This document shows, piece after piece, positions 33,333 through 43,145 of a DNA stretch of 64,000 nt (positions are counted from its first letter, which is position 1; each line of letters opens with the position of its first letter). This stretch comes from JBJXFE01 sp046153875 (GTDB lineage Bacteria; Planctomycetota; Phycisphaerae; Phycisphaerales; UBA1924), in assembly GCA_046153875.1 (NCBI GenBank), contig JBJXFE010000041.1, positions 1 to 64,000 of the forward strand, in the 5' to 3' direction. The position numbers were made by a program, and so were the translations under genes. The notes below the pieces were generated by a model, which was not told the origin of the DNA, made no database searches, and saw nothing but the letters and a program-made list of their open reading frames with translations.

Positions 33333-33474
33333 GGGGGCAGGGTAGCGCCGCGCCCGCCCGCACCATCGCTATTCCCGGATCCGCCGGCGCCGACGCGACG
33401 TTCGGCGGTCAAGCCCGAACAGAAAACGCTCGACGACTGTCCGGTGGGCGCGGGCCCGCCCGGGAGAAACCGCG

Positions 33475-34209
33475 ATGAGACGACTGAGCAAAGCCGGCAT
33501 CGCCCTGACCGCGGGCGTCATCGTCTACGCCGCGACGATCGCGCTGACGACGCCCGCCGCGCGAACGGCGGCTCCGGCAAGGGCCGAGTGGAAGCTGCCC
33601 GTAACGCCGCGCCCGCAGCCGAGGCCGGCTCGCCCGGCGGACGCACCGAGTTCGTTCCTGGAGACCCTCCGCAAGCACGAGCAGGTGAACAACTGGGTCG
33701 AGCTCGGGGTCCTGGCCTTGAGGGATTCGGGCGACGCCCCCACGGCCGACCGGCGCGCCGCGATCGACCTGCTGAAGAGGCACACGACGAACGGCGGCTT
33801 TCCGGCGCTGTTCGCCGTCGCGCACCACCAGTGGCTGCTGGGCGACAAGGAGGCGGCCTGCCGCTCGTTCGTCAGGGCGTCGGTGGTCGGCGTGATCGAC
33901 GCGCAGCGCTGCACCGATACGACGGCGCGCCAGGCGGTGTCCGTGATCCGCGCCCGGTTCGTGGCGCTGGCGGACCACCTCAAGAGCGTGCCCGCGGAGA
34001 CGAAGGTCGTCTGGACGCGCGAGGCACTCGACTTCGAGGCGTCGATCTCCGACCGCGAGCCCGCGCGGTGGATCGCGGCGCACGGGATGAAGGCCTCGTT
34101 CCCGGCGGGCGAGGCAGCGCCGGCCGCCGAGGCATTCCTGTCGGATGCGGATTGGGCCGCGGCGCGTCAGCGGACGCGGGAGTCGATCCTCGGGTCGCTG
34201 CCGAAGTGA
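33475..34209 (+). CDS. Membrane-anchored protein of unknown function
   Basis: This is a 244-residue protein from ATG 33475, preceded by GGGAGA. One N-terminal hydrophobic segment (AGIALTAGVIVYAATIALTTP) is followed by an Arg/Pro-rich linker and a soluble helical domain (SSFLETLRKHEQVNNWVELGV, FPALFAVAHHQWLLGDKEAACRSFVRASVV). No motif was recognised. The helices around residues 90-170 could be TPR-like. It faces the gamma-glutamyltransferase gene, whose stop is 8 nt away. Confidence 0.6.
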   Translation: MRRLSKAGIALTAGVIVYAATIALTTPAARTAAPARAEWKLPVTPRPQPRPARPADAPSSFLETLRKHEQVNNWVELGVLALRDSGDAPTADRRAAIDLLKRHTTNGGFPALFAVAHHQWLLGDKEAACRSFVRASVVGVIDAQRCTDTTARQAVSVIRARFVALADHLKSVPAETKVVWTREALDFEASISDREPARWIAAHGMKASFPAGEAAPAAEAFLSDADWAAARQRTRESILGSLPK

Positions 34210-34216
34210 GTCTTCT

Positions 34217-36028
34217 CTACCACCCCGCCGGCTCGCCGCCCTTCCTCGCATCGCACGCCGCGTCCCAGCCCGGACCCAGCACGTACCGCCGGATGAGTTG
34301 CACGTTTCCGATCTCGCGGCGCGGCTTGAGTTCGTGCCCGTAGCGTGCGAGCGCGTCGCGGGTCGAATCGCTCATTCCGAGGAACTCCGGCCCCATCAGG
34401 CTCGACAACGGGGTTTCATCTTCGAACCACAGCGTGTCCGGCTGCCATTGGTGGTGGAACCGTCCGACCATGAGGCTGAACTCGGTGTTGCCGTGGCCGG
34501 CCATGGCGTTGATCGCGGCCAGTGTGATCGCGGAGATGATGCGCGGGCCACCCGACGCCCCGACGACGAGCTCGACCTGCCCGTCCTTGTCCACCACGAT
34601 CGTCGGCGTCATGCTGGAGAGTGGTCGCTTGCCGGGCTGCGGGCGGTTCAGGTCGCTCTGCACCAGCCCGAACGCGTTTGGCCCGCCGCCGATCGTCGTG
34701 AAGTCGTCCATCTCGTTGTTCAAGCAGAAGCCGAACTCCTCGACGGCCACAAGCGAGCCGAACTCCAGGTTGATGGTCTCGGTGCAGGCCACCGCGTTGC
34801 CGAGGGGGTCCACGATGCTGAAGTGGCTCGTGCCGCCGTCGTCGGGGGCGCGCGGCGCCGGAGCGGCGCTGCGCCGCGTGCCGTACTCGTCCGGCGTGCG
34901 CGTCCGCGTGAGGCGGATCAGGTCCGCGCGATCGCGCAGGTACTCGCGTGACAGCAGCCGTTCGACCGGCACATCCACGAATGCGGGGTCGCCGAGCCAT
35001 TCCGCGCGGTCCGCGAACGCGTGCTTCATCGCTTCCGCCACGAGGTGAATGGACGCGGAATCCCACAGGCCAAAGACGTTCGGTGTCGGAGACTTCGCTT
35101 CTTCAAGGATTCCCAGGATCTGCCCCATCGTGACGCCGCCCGAGGACGGCGGGGGCATGGTGAGAAACGCTCGCCCGGCGAACGCGAAGCGCAGCGGCGT
35201 GGTCTCGGCAACGGGGAACGATGCGAGGTCCGCGTCCGTCAGCACCCCGGCGCGCTCGTGTGCGGCCCGCACGACCGCCCGCCCGATCGGCCCGCCGTAG
35301 AACGCGGCGGCTCCGTCGCGCGCGATCAGGCGCAGCGCCGCGGCCTGCTCCGGCAGCGTGATCCTGTCGCCGACTTTGACCGCCCCTTCGCGCAGCAGGC
35401 GCGTCCACACGAACGCGAAGCGCTGCTTCCACTCGGGGTGATCCACGAAGTCCTTCACGAGGTCGCGGGTCTCTTCGACGTAGTCGTCATCGACCGCGAA
35501 CCCCTGCTCGGCCGCGCGGATCGCCGGCGCCATGATCTGTTCGCGCGGCAGGACGCCGTACTTCGCCTGCACGTGCAGCAAGCCCGCGACCGTCCCCGGC
35601 ACCGCGACGGCCATGCCGCCGTAGCGGCTGGCTTGCTTGTCCGCGACGCGCTCGAAAGCATCCGGAGTGATGGCCGCGGGTGCGATCTCGCGGTAGTTGA
35701 TCGCCACCTCCCCCGCCACGTCGCGTCCCAGCGCCCGCTGTTGCCGGGCCCCCGCGTCGCTCAGCCGGATCACCATGAACCCGCCCCCGCCCATGCCGCA
35801 GGAGTACGGACGGACCACGGAGAGCGTGAACGAGGTGGCCACGGCGGCGTCGATCGCGTTCCCGCCGGCTTTCATGACCTCCGCTCCCGCCCGCGAGGCG
35901 ATCGCGTGGTCGGCGGCCACAACGGCGTGGCGGTACGGGGCGTGTCCCGAGCCCCCGCATGCCGGGCAACCGAGGGCGAGCAGCCCGAGGAGGACAACCC
36001 GGATGACGGCGACAGTTCGAACCAGCAT
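34217..36028 (-). CDS. ggt: Gamma-glutamyltransferase
   Basis: This is a 603-residue precursor of the Ntn-hydrolase gamma-glutamyltranspeptidase family. The signal is lipoprotein-like (LLGLLALGC). The N-terminal subunit has AGAEVMKAGGNAIDAAVATSFTLSVVRP and GMGGGGFMV. The autoprocessing threonine is T400 in DDGGTSHFSIVD. The C-terminal subunit has LNNEMDDF, SSMTPTIV and GGPRII. It hydrolyses or transfers the gamma-glutamyl group of glutathione in the periplasm. Length and key residues are normal. Confidence 0.94.
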   Translation of the reverse strand: MLVRTVAVIRVVLLGLLALGCPACGGSGHAPYRHAVVAADHAIASRAGAEVMKAGGNAIDAAVATSFTLSVVRPYSCGMGGGGFMVIRLSDAGARQQRALGRDVAGEVAINYREIAPAAITPDAFERVADKQASRYGGMAVAVPGTVAGLLHVQAKYGVLPREQIMAPAIRAAEQGFAVDDDYVEETRDLVKDFVDHPEWKQRFAFVWTRLLREGAVKVGDRITLPEQAAALRLIARDGAAAFYGGPIGRAVVRAAHERAGVLTDADLASFPVAETTPLRFAFAGRAFLTMPPPSSGGVTMGQILGILEEAKSPTPNVFGLWDSASIHLVAEAMKHAFADRAEWLGDPAFVDVPVERLLSREYLRDRADLIRLTRTRTPDEYGTRRSAAPAPRAPDDGGTSHFSIVDPLGNAVACTETINLEFGSLVAVEEFGFCLNNEMDDFTTIGGGPNAFGLVQSDLNRPQPGKRPLSSMTPTIVVDKDGQVELVVGASGGPRIISAITLAAINAMAGHGNTEFSLMVGRFHHQWQPDTLWFEDETPLSSLMGPEFLGMSDSTRDALARYGHELKPRREIGNVQLIRRYVLGPGWDAACDARKGGEPAGW

Positions 36029-36159
36029 CCGGTGTTCTCCTGGGTGCAGACCTACCCGTTCCAGGCTCGCGGCGGCCAGCGTACAGCGTCCCGAGGCTCG
36101 CGTGGTTCACCCCGCATCTCCAAGATCTTCACGGCTTGCTTCCCGTGGGGTGCCCGCCA

Positions 36160-37566
36160 ATGCTCCGGTTCTCGCCGTCCTCTGGAGGCCCGCGTACGGC
36201 CGCTCGTTCTCAACCGCACTCGGCCGCGTCACGCTCGTTTCTGCTGCGCCCGCTTCTCGCGCTCCATCCGCACAGCGTTCCGCCCTCGTCTCGGCGCAAC
36301 TACCGGCGTGAGCTGGTCTACACGCTGCTGTTCTCCACCGCCCTGGCGGTGATCGAGGGCGGGATCATCGCCGTCGTCGTCAACAACGCGTTCCGCGGCG
36401 TTGTGCCCGACGTGCGCCTGAGCTTCTTCGTCGCGTTGCTCATGGCCGCGCCCGAGTTCGCCAACGTCACCAGCTTCCTGTGGACGGCCGCGGCCCACGG
36501 GCGGAACAAGGTGAGGTTCCTCAACACGCTCCAGGCGGCGGCGATCGTTCTGGTGGCGACGGTCGCGCTCCTGCCGCGGTCGGAGTGGGGCCTCTACGCG
36601 CTGTGCGGGGTGCTGCTCGCGGCCCGCGTCTGCATCGCCGGCGTCGTCACGCTCCGCGGCATCCTGTGGCGGGCCAACTACACACGCCACCACCGGGCCA
36701 GCGCCACCGGCAAGTTCTCGACCATCTCGGTGATCGTGATCGCGGCAACGGGATACGGTTTCGGGCGCGCGATGGAGTGGAACGAGCAGAGCTTCCGCGT
36801 GGTGATCCCCGCGGCGTGCGCCCTGGCGGCCCTGGGCGTGTTCTCGTACGGACGGATCCGCGTGCGCGGGCACCGGGCGCTGCTCAAGGCGGAGCGCGAG
36901 GTGGAGCGGGCCGCGCGCCCGTCGCTCAACCCCGTCGAGGTGGTCCGGCTGCTGCGCCGGGACCGCTGGTACGCGTGGTTCCAGGCGTGCATGTTCACGC
37001 TCGGCGCGGGGAACCTGATGCTGTCCGCCCCGCTCGTGCTCACGCTGCGCGACCAGTTCAACGAGAAGTACGCGGGCGGCGTGCTCATCATGAGCACCAT
37101 CCCGTACCTGGTCATGCCGTGGTTCATCCCGATGTGGGCGGCGCTGCTCGCCCGGACACACGTGGTGCGGTTCCGCGCGCTGCACTCGTGGGTCTTCGTG
37201 GCGGCGCAGGCGGTGTTCGTCGTGGCCGTCCTCACCCACACGTTCTGGCTGCTGCACGTCGGCGCGGCGCTGCTCGGCGTCGGGTTCGGCGGCGGCACGC
37301 TGGCATGGAACCTCGGGCACCTCGATTTCGCGCCGGCCCACAAGGCCACGCAGTACATGGGGGCCCACGTCACGCTCAACGGCGTCCGCGGGATCGCCGC
37401 GCCGTTCGCGGCGGTGTCGATCTACGAGTGGCTCGAGTCGGTCCACCCGGGCTCGGGGGTGTGGGTCTTTGCGTTCAGCGTGGTGCTGTGCGTCGCGGGC
37501 GCTGTGGGGTTCATGGGGCTGGCCCGGGCGATGGGGGACGCCGCCCGGCGGGTGCCGCGGGAGTGA
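36160..37566 (+). CDS. MFS-like multi-pass membrane protein
   Basis: This is a 468-residue protein with about 12 hydrophobic segments. An N-terminal segment after RRNYRRELVYTLLFSTALAVIEGGIIAVVV is followed by two six-helix halves joined by a charged loop (LLKAEREVERAARPSLNPVEVVRLLRRDRWYAWFQ). The C-terminal half has LGVGFGGGTLAWNLGHLDFAP and HVTLNGVRGI, a pattern seen in MFS proteins. The substrate is unknown. ATG 36160 was chosen over a TTG at 36136. Confidence 0.75.
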   Translation: MLRFSPSSGGPRTAARSQPHSAASRSFLLRPLLALHPHSVPPSSRRNYRRELVYTLLFSTALAVIEGGIIAVVVNNAFRGVVPDVRLSFFVALLMAAPEFANVTSFLWTAAAHGRNKVRFLNTLQAAAIVLVATVALLPRSEWGLYALCGVLLAARVCIAGVVTLRGILWRANYTRHHRASATGKFSTISVIVIAATGYGFGRAMEWNEQSFRVVIPAACALAALGVFSYGRIRVRGHRALLKAEREVERAARPSLNPVEVVRLLRRDRWYAWFQACMFTLGAGNLMLSAPLVLTLRDQFNEKYAGGVLIMSTIPYLVMPWFIPMWAALLARTHVVRFRALHSWVFVAAQAVFVVAVLTHTFWLLHVGAALLGVGFGGGTLAWNLGHLDFAPAHKATQYMGAHVTLNGVRGIAAPFAAVSIYEWLESVHPGSGVWVFAFSVVLCVAGAVGFMGLARAMGDAARRVPRE

Positions 37567-37699
37567 GCGGTGGGGGTCCGCCCGGCCGGGTGGGCGGGCC
37601 TGGTTACAGAGGAGTTACAAGCGCCGGGCCGATTCGAAGGTACAACCAAGCGTGCCCGATCGCCCATGTCCCTGGGGCGGGCCGTGAAGGAGCCCTTCG

Positions 37700-40039
37700 A
37701 TGATCCGTCGCTTCACCCTCGCCGCGGTCGGGATTCTCGGAACCACCCTTACGGCCGCGGCGCAGGTCGTGGACCATCCGGACCACTGCCTCATTGTGCC
37801 GCAGGCGCGGCACACGGTCTGGCACCCGCACCCGCGCTCAGCGCCGGTCATCTCCGTCACGTCCGTCTCGACGGATGTGACCGTGATCGACCAGGTGGCG
37901 ACGACGACGATGGTGATGGTGCTGGCGAACGCGGGCGGCGCGCCCCAGGAGGCGCAGGTGCTCGTGCCGGTGCCCGAGGGGGCGAGCGTGCGGGCCTTCG
38001 GGCTCGACAGCGTGGGCCCGGAGCCGACCGCGAAGCTCCTCCCCCGCGAGGAGGCGCGCCGGATCTACAACGACATCGTGTCGAAGATGCGCGACCCGGG
38101 GCTGCTGGAGTTCGCCGGGCAGGGGCTGATCCGCTCGAGCGTCTTCCCGATCCCCGCGCACGGCACGAACACGGTGCGCCTGACGTATGAGCAGCTGCTC
38201 ACGGCCGACAGCGACCGGGTGGATTACGTCCTGCCGCGGACCGACTCGACGCAGTCGAGCGGCGTGAAGTGGACGCTGAGCATGGACATCCGGTGCAAGC
38301 GCCCGATCTCGACGGTCTACTCGCCGAGCCACGAGCTCGTGACAGAGCGCAAGGACGCGAACCACGTGGTGGTGCGGGCGTCGGCCGAGTCGGCCTCGAA
38401 CCCCGGCTCGTTCCGCGTGTCGTACCTGATGCAGGCTCTGGAGAAGGAAGGCGTGTCGTTCTCGATCCTGACCTACCCGGACCCGGAGGTCGGGCCCGAG
38501 GGCGGGTACTTCCTGCTGCTCACGGGTCTGCCCGCGAAGACGCCCGACGAGACCCAGGGGCTCAAGCGCGAGGTGACGATCGTCATCGACCGTTCGGGCT
38601 CGATGCGAGGCGAGAAGATGGAGCAGGCCCGCGAGGCGCTCCTGCAGGTGGTCGAGGGGCTCGACGAGGGAGATTTTTTCAACATCATCGATTACTCGGA
38701 CTCGATCGAGATGTTTTCCGAGCAGCCGGTGCGGAAGATGGGCTCCTCGATCGAGCGGGCCCGCGCGTACATCAAGGCGCTCAAGGCCAACGGCGGCACG
38801 AACATCCACGATGCGCTGCTCGAGGCGCTCCGGCAGCGGCCGACGCCCGGGACGCTCCCGGTCGTGCTCTTCCTGACCGACGGGCTGCCGACGGTGGGCC
38901 AGACGAGTGAAGTGGCGATCCGCGAGGCGGCGAAGGCGGCGAACGCGGCCGGTCGGCGCGTGTTCACGTTCGGCGTCGGGTTCGACGTGAACGGTCCGCT
39001 GCTGACGGGGATCGCGCGGAGCACGCGGGCGGCGAGCACGTTCGTGCTGCCCGAGGAGAACGTTGAGGTGAAGGTGGGCCAGGTCTTCCGCCGGCTCAGC
39101 GGGCCGGTGCTGGACACGCCGAAGTTGACGGCGATCGTCGATGCACGGGGCGGGGTCGTCCCGCGCCCGATCCGCGAGCTGCAGCCGGGCGTGCTGCCGG
39201 ACATGTTCGAGGGGGATCAGCTTGTGGTGCTGGGCCAGTACACCGATGCGTCGGCCAAGCGCCTGGTGCTCGAGGGCAACTACCTGGGCAAGGCGCGTTC
39301 GTTCGAGTTCCAGTTCGACGCGGCGAAGGCGACCACCCGCAACAGCTTTGTGCCGCGGCTCTGGGCGAGCCGCAAGATCGCGAGCCTGATCGAGGAGATC
39401 CGCCAGGCGGGGGCGACCAGCGGGGCCCTCGGCGCGCCGGCCCCGCCGAGCGACCCGCGGACCAAGGAACTGGTGGAGGAGATCGTGCGCCTCTCGATCA
39501 AGTGGGGCATCCTCACGGAGTACACGGCGTTCCTGGCGACGGAGATGACGGTGAGCGACGGGCGACGGGATGAGGCGGGCTATGCGATGCCGGGCCGACG
39601 TCTGAGCTTCCCCGCGGCGCCGGCGACCGACGCACCGATGGCCGCGGGCGAGGGGCTGCGGGTGCGGGCGGCCGGGGAGCGTCAGGGCAAGATGGCGGTG
39701 AACCAGGAGCTCAATCTGGGCGCGCAGATCGAGATCGGCTGCGAGAACAAGCTGAACATGTGGATCGACAAGGACATGAACTACGTGCAGGTGCAGAGCG
39801 TGTGCCAGGTCGGGGACCGCACGCTCTTCCGGCGCGGCACGCGCTGGGTGGACGCGGCGATCCTGGACAAGGAGGGCGAGGCGCCCGAGGCGACGATCGA
39901 GTTCGCCAGCGCCGAGTATTTCAAGCTCGCCGAGGACCTGTCGAAGGAGAACCGGCAGGGCCTGCTGGCCCAGGGCGGGGACGTGTACCTGCTCGTCAAG
40001 GCGCAGCGGGTGCTGGTGAAGGGGCCGGCGGGGAACTGA
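37700..40039 (+). CDS. Secreted VIT and VWA domain protein
   Basis: This is a 779-residue protein. The signal peptide ends near TAAAQ. An inter-alpha-trypsin-inhibitor (VIT) domain follows at about 50-245 (QVLVPVPEGASVRAFGLDSV, EEARRIYNDIVSKMRDPGLLEFAG). A VWA domain follows at about 290-470 with a complete MIDAS motif DRSGSM (297-302), then T and D positions in NGGTNIHDAL and LFLTDGLPTVG. The C-terminal part carries a Zn- or disulfide-free region with DYVLP-type beta strands. The VIT+VWA combination is typical of secreted bacterial adhesion or processing proteins; the role here is unknown. It starts a run of three secreted proteins. Confidence 0.9.
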   Translation: MIRRFTLAAVGILGTTLTAAAQVVDHPDHCLIVPQARHTVWHPHPRSAPVISVTSVSTDVTVIDQVATTTMVMVLANAGGAPQEAQVLVPVPEGASVRAFGLDSVGPEPTAKLLPREEARRIYNDIVSKMRDPGLLEFAGQGLIRSSVFPIPAHGTNTVRLTYEQLLTADSDRVDYVLPRTDSTQSSGVKWTLSMDIRCKRPISTVYSPSHELVTERKDANHVVVRASAESASNPGSFRVSYLMQALEKEGVSFSILTYPDPEVGPEGGYFLLLTGLPAKTPDETQGLKREVTIVIDRSGSMRGEKMEQAREALLQVVEGLDEGDFFNIIDYSDSIEMFSEQPVRKMGSSIERARAYIKALKANGGTNIHDALLEALRQRPTPGTLPVVLFLTDGLPTVGQTSEVAIREAAKAANAAGRRVFTFGVGFDVNGPLLTGIARSTRAASTFVLPEENVEVKVGQVFRRLSGPVLDTPKLTAIVDARGGVVPRPIRELQPGVLPDMFEGDQLVVLGQYTDASAKRLVLEGNYLGKARSFEFQFDAAKATTRNSFVPRLWASRKIASLIEEIRQAGATSGALGAPAPPSDPRTKELVEEIVRLSIKWGILTEYTAFLATEMTVSDGRRDEAGYAMPGRRLSFPAAPATDAPMAAGEGLRVRAAGERQGKMAVNQELNLGAQIEIGCENKLNMWIDKDMNYVQVQSVCQVGDRTLFRRGTRWVDAAILDKEGEAPEATIEFASAEYFKLAEDLSKENRQGLLAQGGDVYLLVKAQRVLVKGPAGN

Positions 40040-40047
40040 ATCGAAAC

Positions 40048-40093
40048 TGGACGCCGGGGCTTTACTCGCGAAAGCGCTAGGCCCCGGCGTCCA
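40048..40093 (+). terminator. Stable intergenic hairpin between the two VWA genes
   Basis: TGGACGCCGGGGC (40048-40060) pairs perfectly with GCCCCGGCGTCCA (40081-40093) around a 20-nt loop that contains a small CGC-GAAA-GCG stem. There is no T-tract after it, so it could be a weak terminator or an mRNA-stabilising element between genes. Confidence 0.5.
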
Positions 40094-40138
40094 TCAGGAA
40101 CCAAGGAAGCGGATCGAACGATTGAAAGGGAGACGACG

Positions 40139-41386
40139 ATGTTTCGCACGACCATGAGCCGGACGAGGACCAGTGTCATGACCGCCACGATGTTGATCGC
40201 CGCGGTCGCCGGGAGCGCCCTGGCGTTCTGCCCGCCGACCGAGTGCAACGAGGGGCCGCCGCAGGCGGTGATCGTGGGAGCGGCGTTCACGCCCGCGGAG
40301 GCCCTTGTGGCCGCGGAGCCCGAGGCGGTCCGCCCGCGGATCGACGTGGTATTCGTGCTGGACACGACGGGCTCGATGTCGGGCCTGATCGAGGGCGCGA
40401 AGGCGAAGATCTGGTCGGTGGCGAACCAGATCGCGTCGGCCGACCCCAAGCCGCTGGTGCGGATCGGGCTGGTGGCGTACCGCGACGTGGGGGATGAGTA
40501 CGTCACGAAGCTCACGCCGCTGAGCGACGACCTGGACACGGTCTACGCGGACCTGATGAAGCTGTCGGCCAACGGCGGCGGGGACACGCCCGAGAGCGTG
40601 AACCAGGGGCTGAACGAGGCGGTGGCGAAGATCGCTTGGGAGGAGGGCGCCAGCCGCGACAACTACCTCAAGCTGATCTACCTCGTGGGCGACTGCCCGC
40701 CCCACATGGACTATGCGCAGGACGTGAAGTACGAGGCGTCGTGCAAGCTGGCGGCGGAGCGCGGGATCACGATCAACACGATCCAGTGCGGGAACCACTC
40801 GGAGACGACGCCGATCTGGCAGGAGATCGCGCGCAAGGCCGAGGGGGAGTTCTTCCAGATCGACCAGTCCGGCGGGATGACGGCGATCGCGACGCCGTTC
40901 GATGAGGAAATGGCGCGCCTGGGGCGCGACCTGGACGGCACGCTCGTTTCCTATGGATCGGCGCAGGCTCAGGCGGCGATGGCGTACAAGGTCGAGTCGG
41001 GGCGGAAGATCGACGCGGCGGCGCCGGCCGAGGCGCTCGCCGAGCGCGCGGCGTGCAAGGCGGACGGGGGCGCGACGCTCTGGGGGCGGCAGGAGCTGAT
41101 CCAGGATTGCGCCGAGGGCAAGGTCAAGCTCGCGGACCTCAAGGACGAGGAGCTGCCCGAGCCGATGCGCGCGATGAACGCGGCCGAGCGGGAGTCGTAC
41201 GTGAAGGAGCAGTCCCGGGCCCGGTCGGAATGCCAGGCGAAGATCGCCGACGTGAACGGGAAGCGGCAGGCGTTTATCAAGGAAAAGCTCGCCGAAGCCG
41301 GCGGGGACTCGTTCGACGCCAAGGTGATGCAGGCGCTGCGCGTGCAGGCCGCGAAGTGCGGGATCAGGTACGCCGCGGCGAAGTGA
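40139..41386 (+). CDS. Secreted VWA domain protein
   Basis: This is a 415-residue protein. The signal peptide (MLIAAVAGSALA) precedes a VWA domain with MIDAS DTTGSM (75-80), YRDVGDEY, NGGGDTPESV and LVGDCPPHMDY. A C-terminal helical region of about 120 residues (AACKADGGATLWGRQELIQDC and KEQSRARSECQAKIADVNGKR) has spaced cysteines. ATG 40139 follows AAAGGGAGA. It lies 99 nt after the VIT/VWA gene. Confidence 0.88.
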   Translation: MFRTTMSRTRTSVMTATMLIAAVAGSALAFCPPTECNEGPPQAVIVGAAFTPAEALVAAEPEAVRPRIDVVFVLDTTGSMSGLIEGAKAKIWSVANQIASADPKPLVRIGLVAYRDVGDEYVTKLTPLSDDLDTVYADLMKLSANGGGDTPESVNQGLNEAVAKIAWEEGASRDNYLKLIYLVGDCPPHMDYAQDVKYEASCKLAAERGITINTIQCGNHSETTPIWQEIARKAEGEFFQIDQSGGMTAIATPFDEEMARLGRDLDGTLVSYGSAQAQAAMAYKVESGRKIDAAAPAEALAERAACKADGGATLWGRQELIQDCAEGKVKLADLKDEELPEPMRAMNAAERESYVKEQSRARSECQAKIADVNGKRQAFIKEKLAEAGGDSFDAKVMQALRVQAAKCGIRYAAAK

Positions 41387-41483
41387 GCGCGGAATCGGGG
41401 ATCGGCGATCGGTGAACCGGGCTCGGTGGGTGGGTAGAGTGTCGGCGGGGCGTGGCGGCCGCGCCGAAACGAAAGGACCGACG

Positions 41484-43028
41484 ATGAAGCGCTCCACGAT
41501 GGTTCCCGGGTTGCTCCTGGCGGCGGCGGGTCTGGCCCAGGCGCAGAACTCGACCACGCTGACGATCTACAGCACGGCAGCGCCCGGCGCGATCCCGGCG
41601 AGCATGTACCGCCCTGTGCCGCCGTCCTTGCAGATGTACTCGGCGCCGAACGGGTATGGGTACGGCTACGGGTACGGCGGGCGCCCGGGCCTGCCCGGGT
41701 ACGCGGTCGTCAAACAGGACCGGACGATCACGCTGGAAAAGGGCCGCAACACGCTGGCCTTTGACGATGTGGCGGCGCTGATCGAGCCGACCACCGTGAT
41801 GTTCGAGTCGGTGACCGATCCTGATGGGACGAAGGTGGTTGAGCAGTCGTTCCAGTTCGACCTGGTGAGCGCCCAGAAGATGCTCGAGCGGTACGTGGGC
41901 AAGCAGATCAACCTCGACGGTCAGACCGTGAAGCTGCTCTCGGCGAACGCGGCCGGGGGCGTGCTGATCGAAGAGGCGGACGGGCAGGTGCAGTGGAAGA
42001 ACGGGTACGGCTCGATCCGCTTCCCCGGGCTGGCGGACAACCTGATCGTCAAGCCGACGCTGGCGTGGGACCTTTACGCGGGGGTCGGGGGCGAGCACCA
42101 GACGCGGGTGTCGTACCAGACCGAGGGGATCACGTGGTGGGCGGATTACAACATCGTGTTCGCCGAGGGGAAGGACGCGAACAGCGGGACGCTGGACGTG
42201 GGGGCGTGGGTGAGCATCCTGAACCAATCGGGGGCGTCGTACGCGGACGCGCGGCTCAAGCTGGTGGCGGGCGATGTGCACCGGGCTCCGCAGCCGGGGC
42301 AGGCGTTCGACGGGCGGCTGGGGATGAACGGCGCGCGTGAGGCCAGCAGCGCGCCCGCGGGCTTCGCGGAGAAGTCGTTCTTCGAGTACCACCTCTACAC
42401 GCTCGGGCGGGCGACGACGATCCCCGAGAACTCGACGAAGCAGATCGAGCTGTTCGACCCCGCGCGGGGCGTGCCGGCGGACAAGGTGCTGGTGTACTAC
42501 GGGCTCTCGGGGTGGCCGGGCTTCTTCCCCAACCCCGTGACCGACCGCGAACTGGGCTTTGAGACCAACAAGAAGGTGGACACCTACCTGCGGTTCAAGA
42601 ACTCGAAGCAGAACGGCATGGGGATGCCGCTGCCCTCGGGGCGGATCCGCGTGAGCAAGCTCGACGCCGCGGACAAGAGCCTGGAGTTCATCGGCGAGGA
42701 CGTGATCGACCACACGCCCAAGGACGAGACGGTGCTGATCAAGATGGGCAGCGCCTTCGACGTGGTGGGGGAGCGGTCGATCCAGGAATTCAGCGTGGAT
42801 CACGACGCTGAGTGGATGGACGAGACGATCGAGATCAAACTGCGCAACCACAAGGACGAGGCGGTCAACGTGATCGTCAAAGAGAATCTCTACCGCTGGG
42901 TCAACTGGGAGATCACGCAGAAGAGCCACGCGTTTGAGAAGATGGACGCGCGGACGGTGCACTTCCCGGTTCGGGTTGAGCCCGATGGGGAGGTGGTGGT
43001 GCGGTACAAAGTGCGGTACAGCTGGTGA
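41484..43028 (+). CDS. Secreted DUF4139 domain protein
   Basis: This is a 514-residue protein. The start ATG 41484 follows AAAGGACC; the in-frame upstream portion is not conserved-looking. A signal peptide ending in AQAQ precedes a Gly/Tyr-rich segment (GYGYGYGYGGRPG). The rest matches DUF4139, a family that occurs with VWA proteins in many Gram-negatives: VVKQDRTITLEKGRNTLAFDDVAALIEPTTV, AYQTEGITWWADYN-like WWADYNIVF, GASYADARLKLVAGDVHR and the C-terminal MDARTVHFPVRVEPDGEV. The role is unknown. It closes the three-gene group. Confidence 0.85.
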   Translation: MKRSTMVPGLLLAAAGLAQAQNSTTLTIYSTAAPGAIPASMYRPVPPSLQMYSAPNGYGYGYGYGGRPGLPGYAVVKQDRTITLEKGRNTLAFDDVAALIEPTTVMFESVTDPDGTKVVEQSFQFDLVSAQKMLERYVGKQINLDGQTVKLLSANAAGGVLIEEADGQVQWKNGYGSIRFPGLADNLIVKPTLAWDLYAGVGGEHQTRVSYQTEGITWWADYNIVFAEGKDANSGTLDVGAWVSILNQSGASYADARLKLVAGDVHRAPQPGQAFDGRLGMNGAREASSAPAGFAEKSFFEYHLYTLGRATTIPENSTKQIELFDPARGVPADKVLVYYGLSGWPGFFPNPVTDRELGFETNKKVDTYLRFKNSKQNGMGMPLPSGRIRVSKLDAADKSLEFIGEDVIDHTPKDETVLIKMGSAFDVVGERSIQEFSVDHDAEWMDETIEIKLRNHKDEAVNVIVKENLYRWVNWEITQKSHAFEKMDARTVHFPVRVEPDGEVVVRYKVRYSW

Positions 43029-43145
43029 CCGGCGCCGGGCGGATGCAGTGATCTGTGATCAGTGAACGGGGCGGAGTGACCGATGGAGTAAGGCAGCCCG
43101 CGACCGAGGATTGTTCGTTGTTCGCTGTTCGCCTTGGGCCCACGC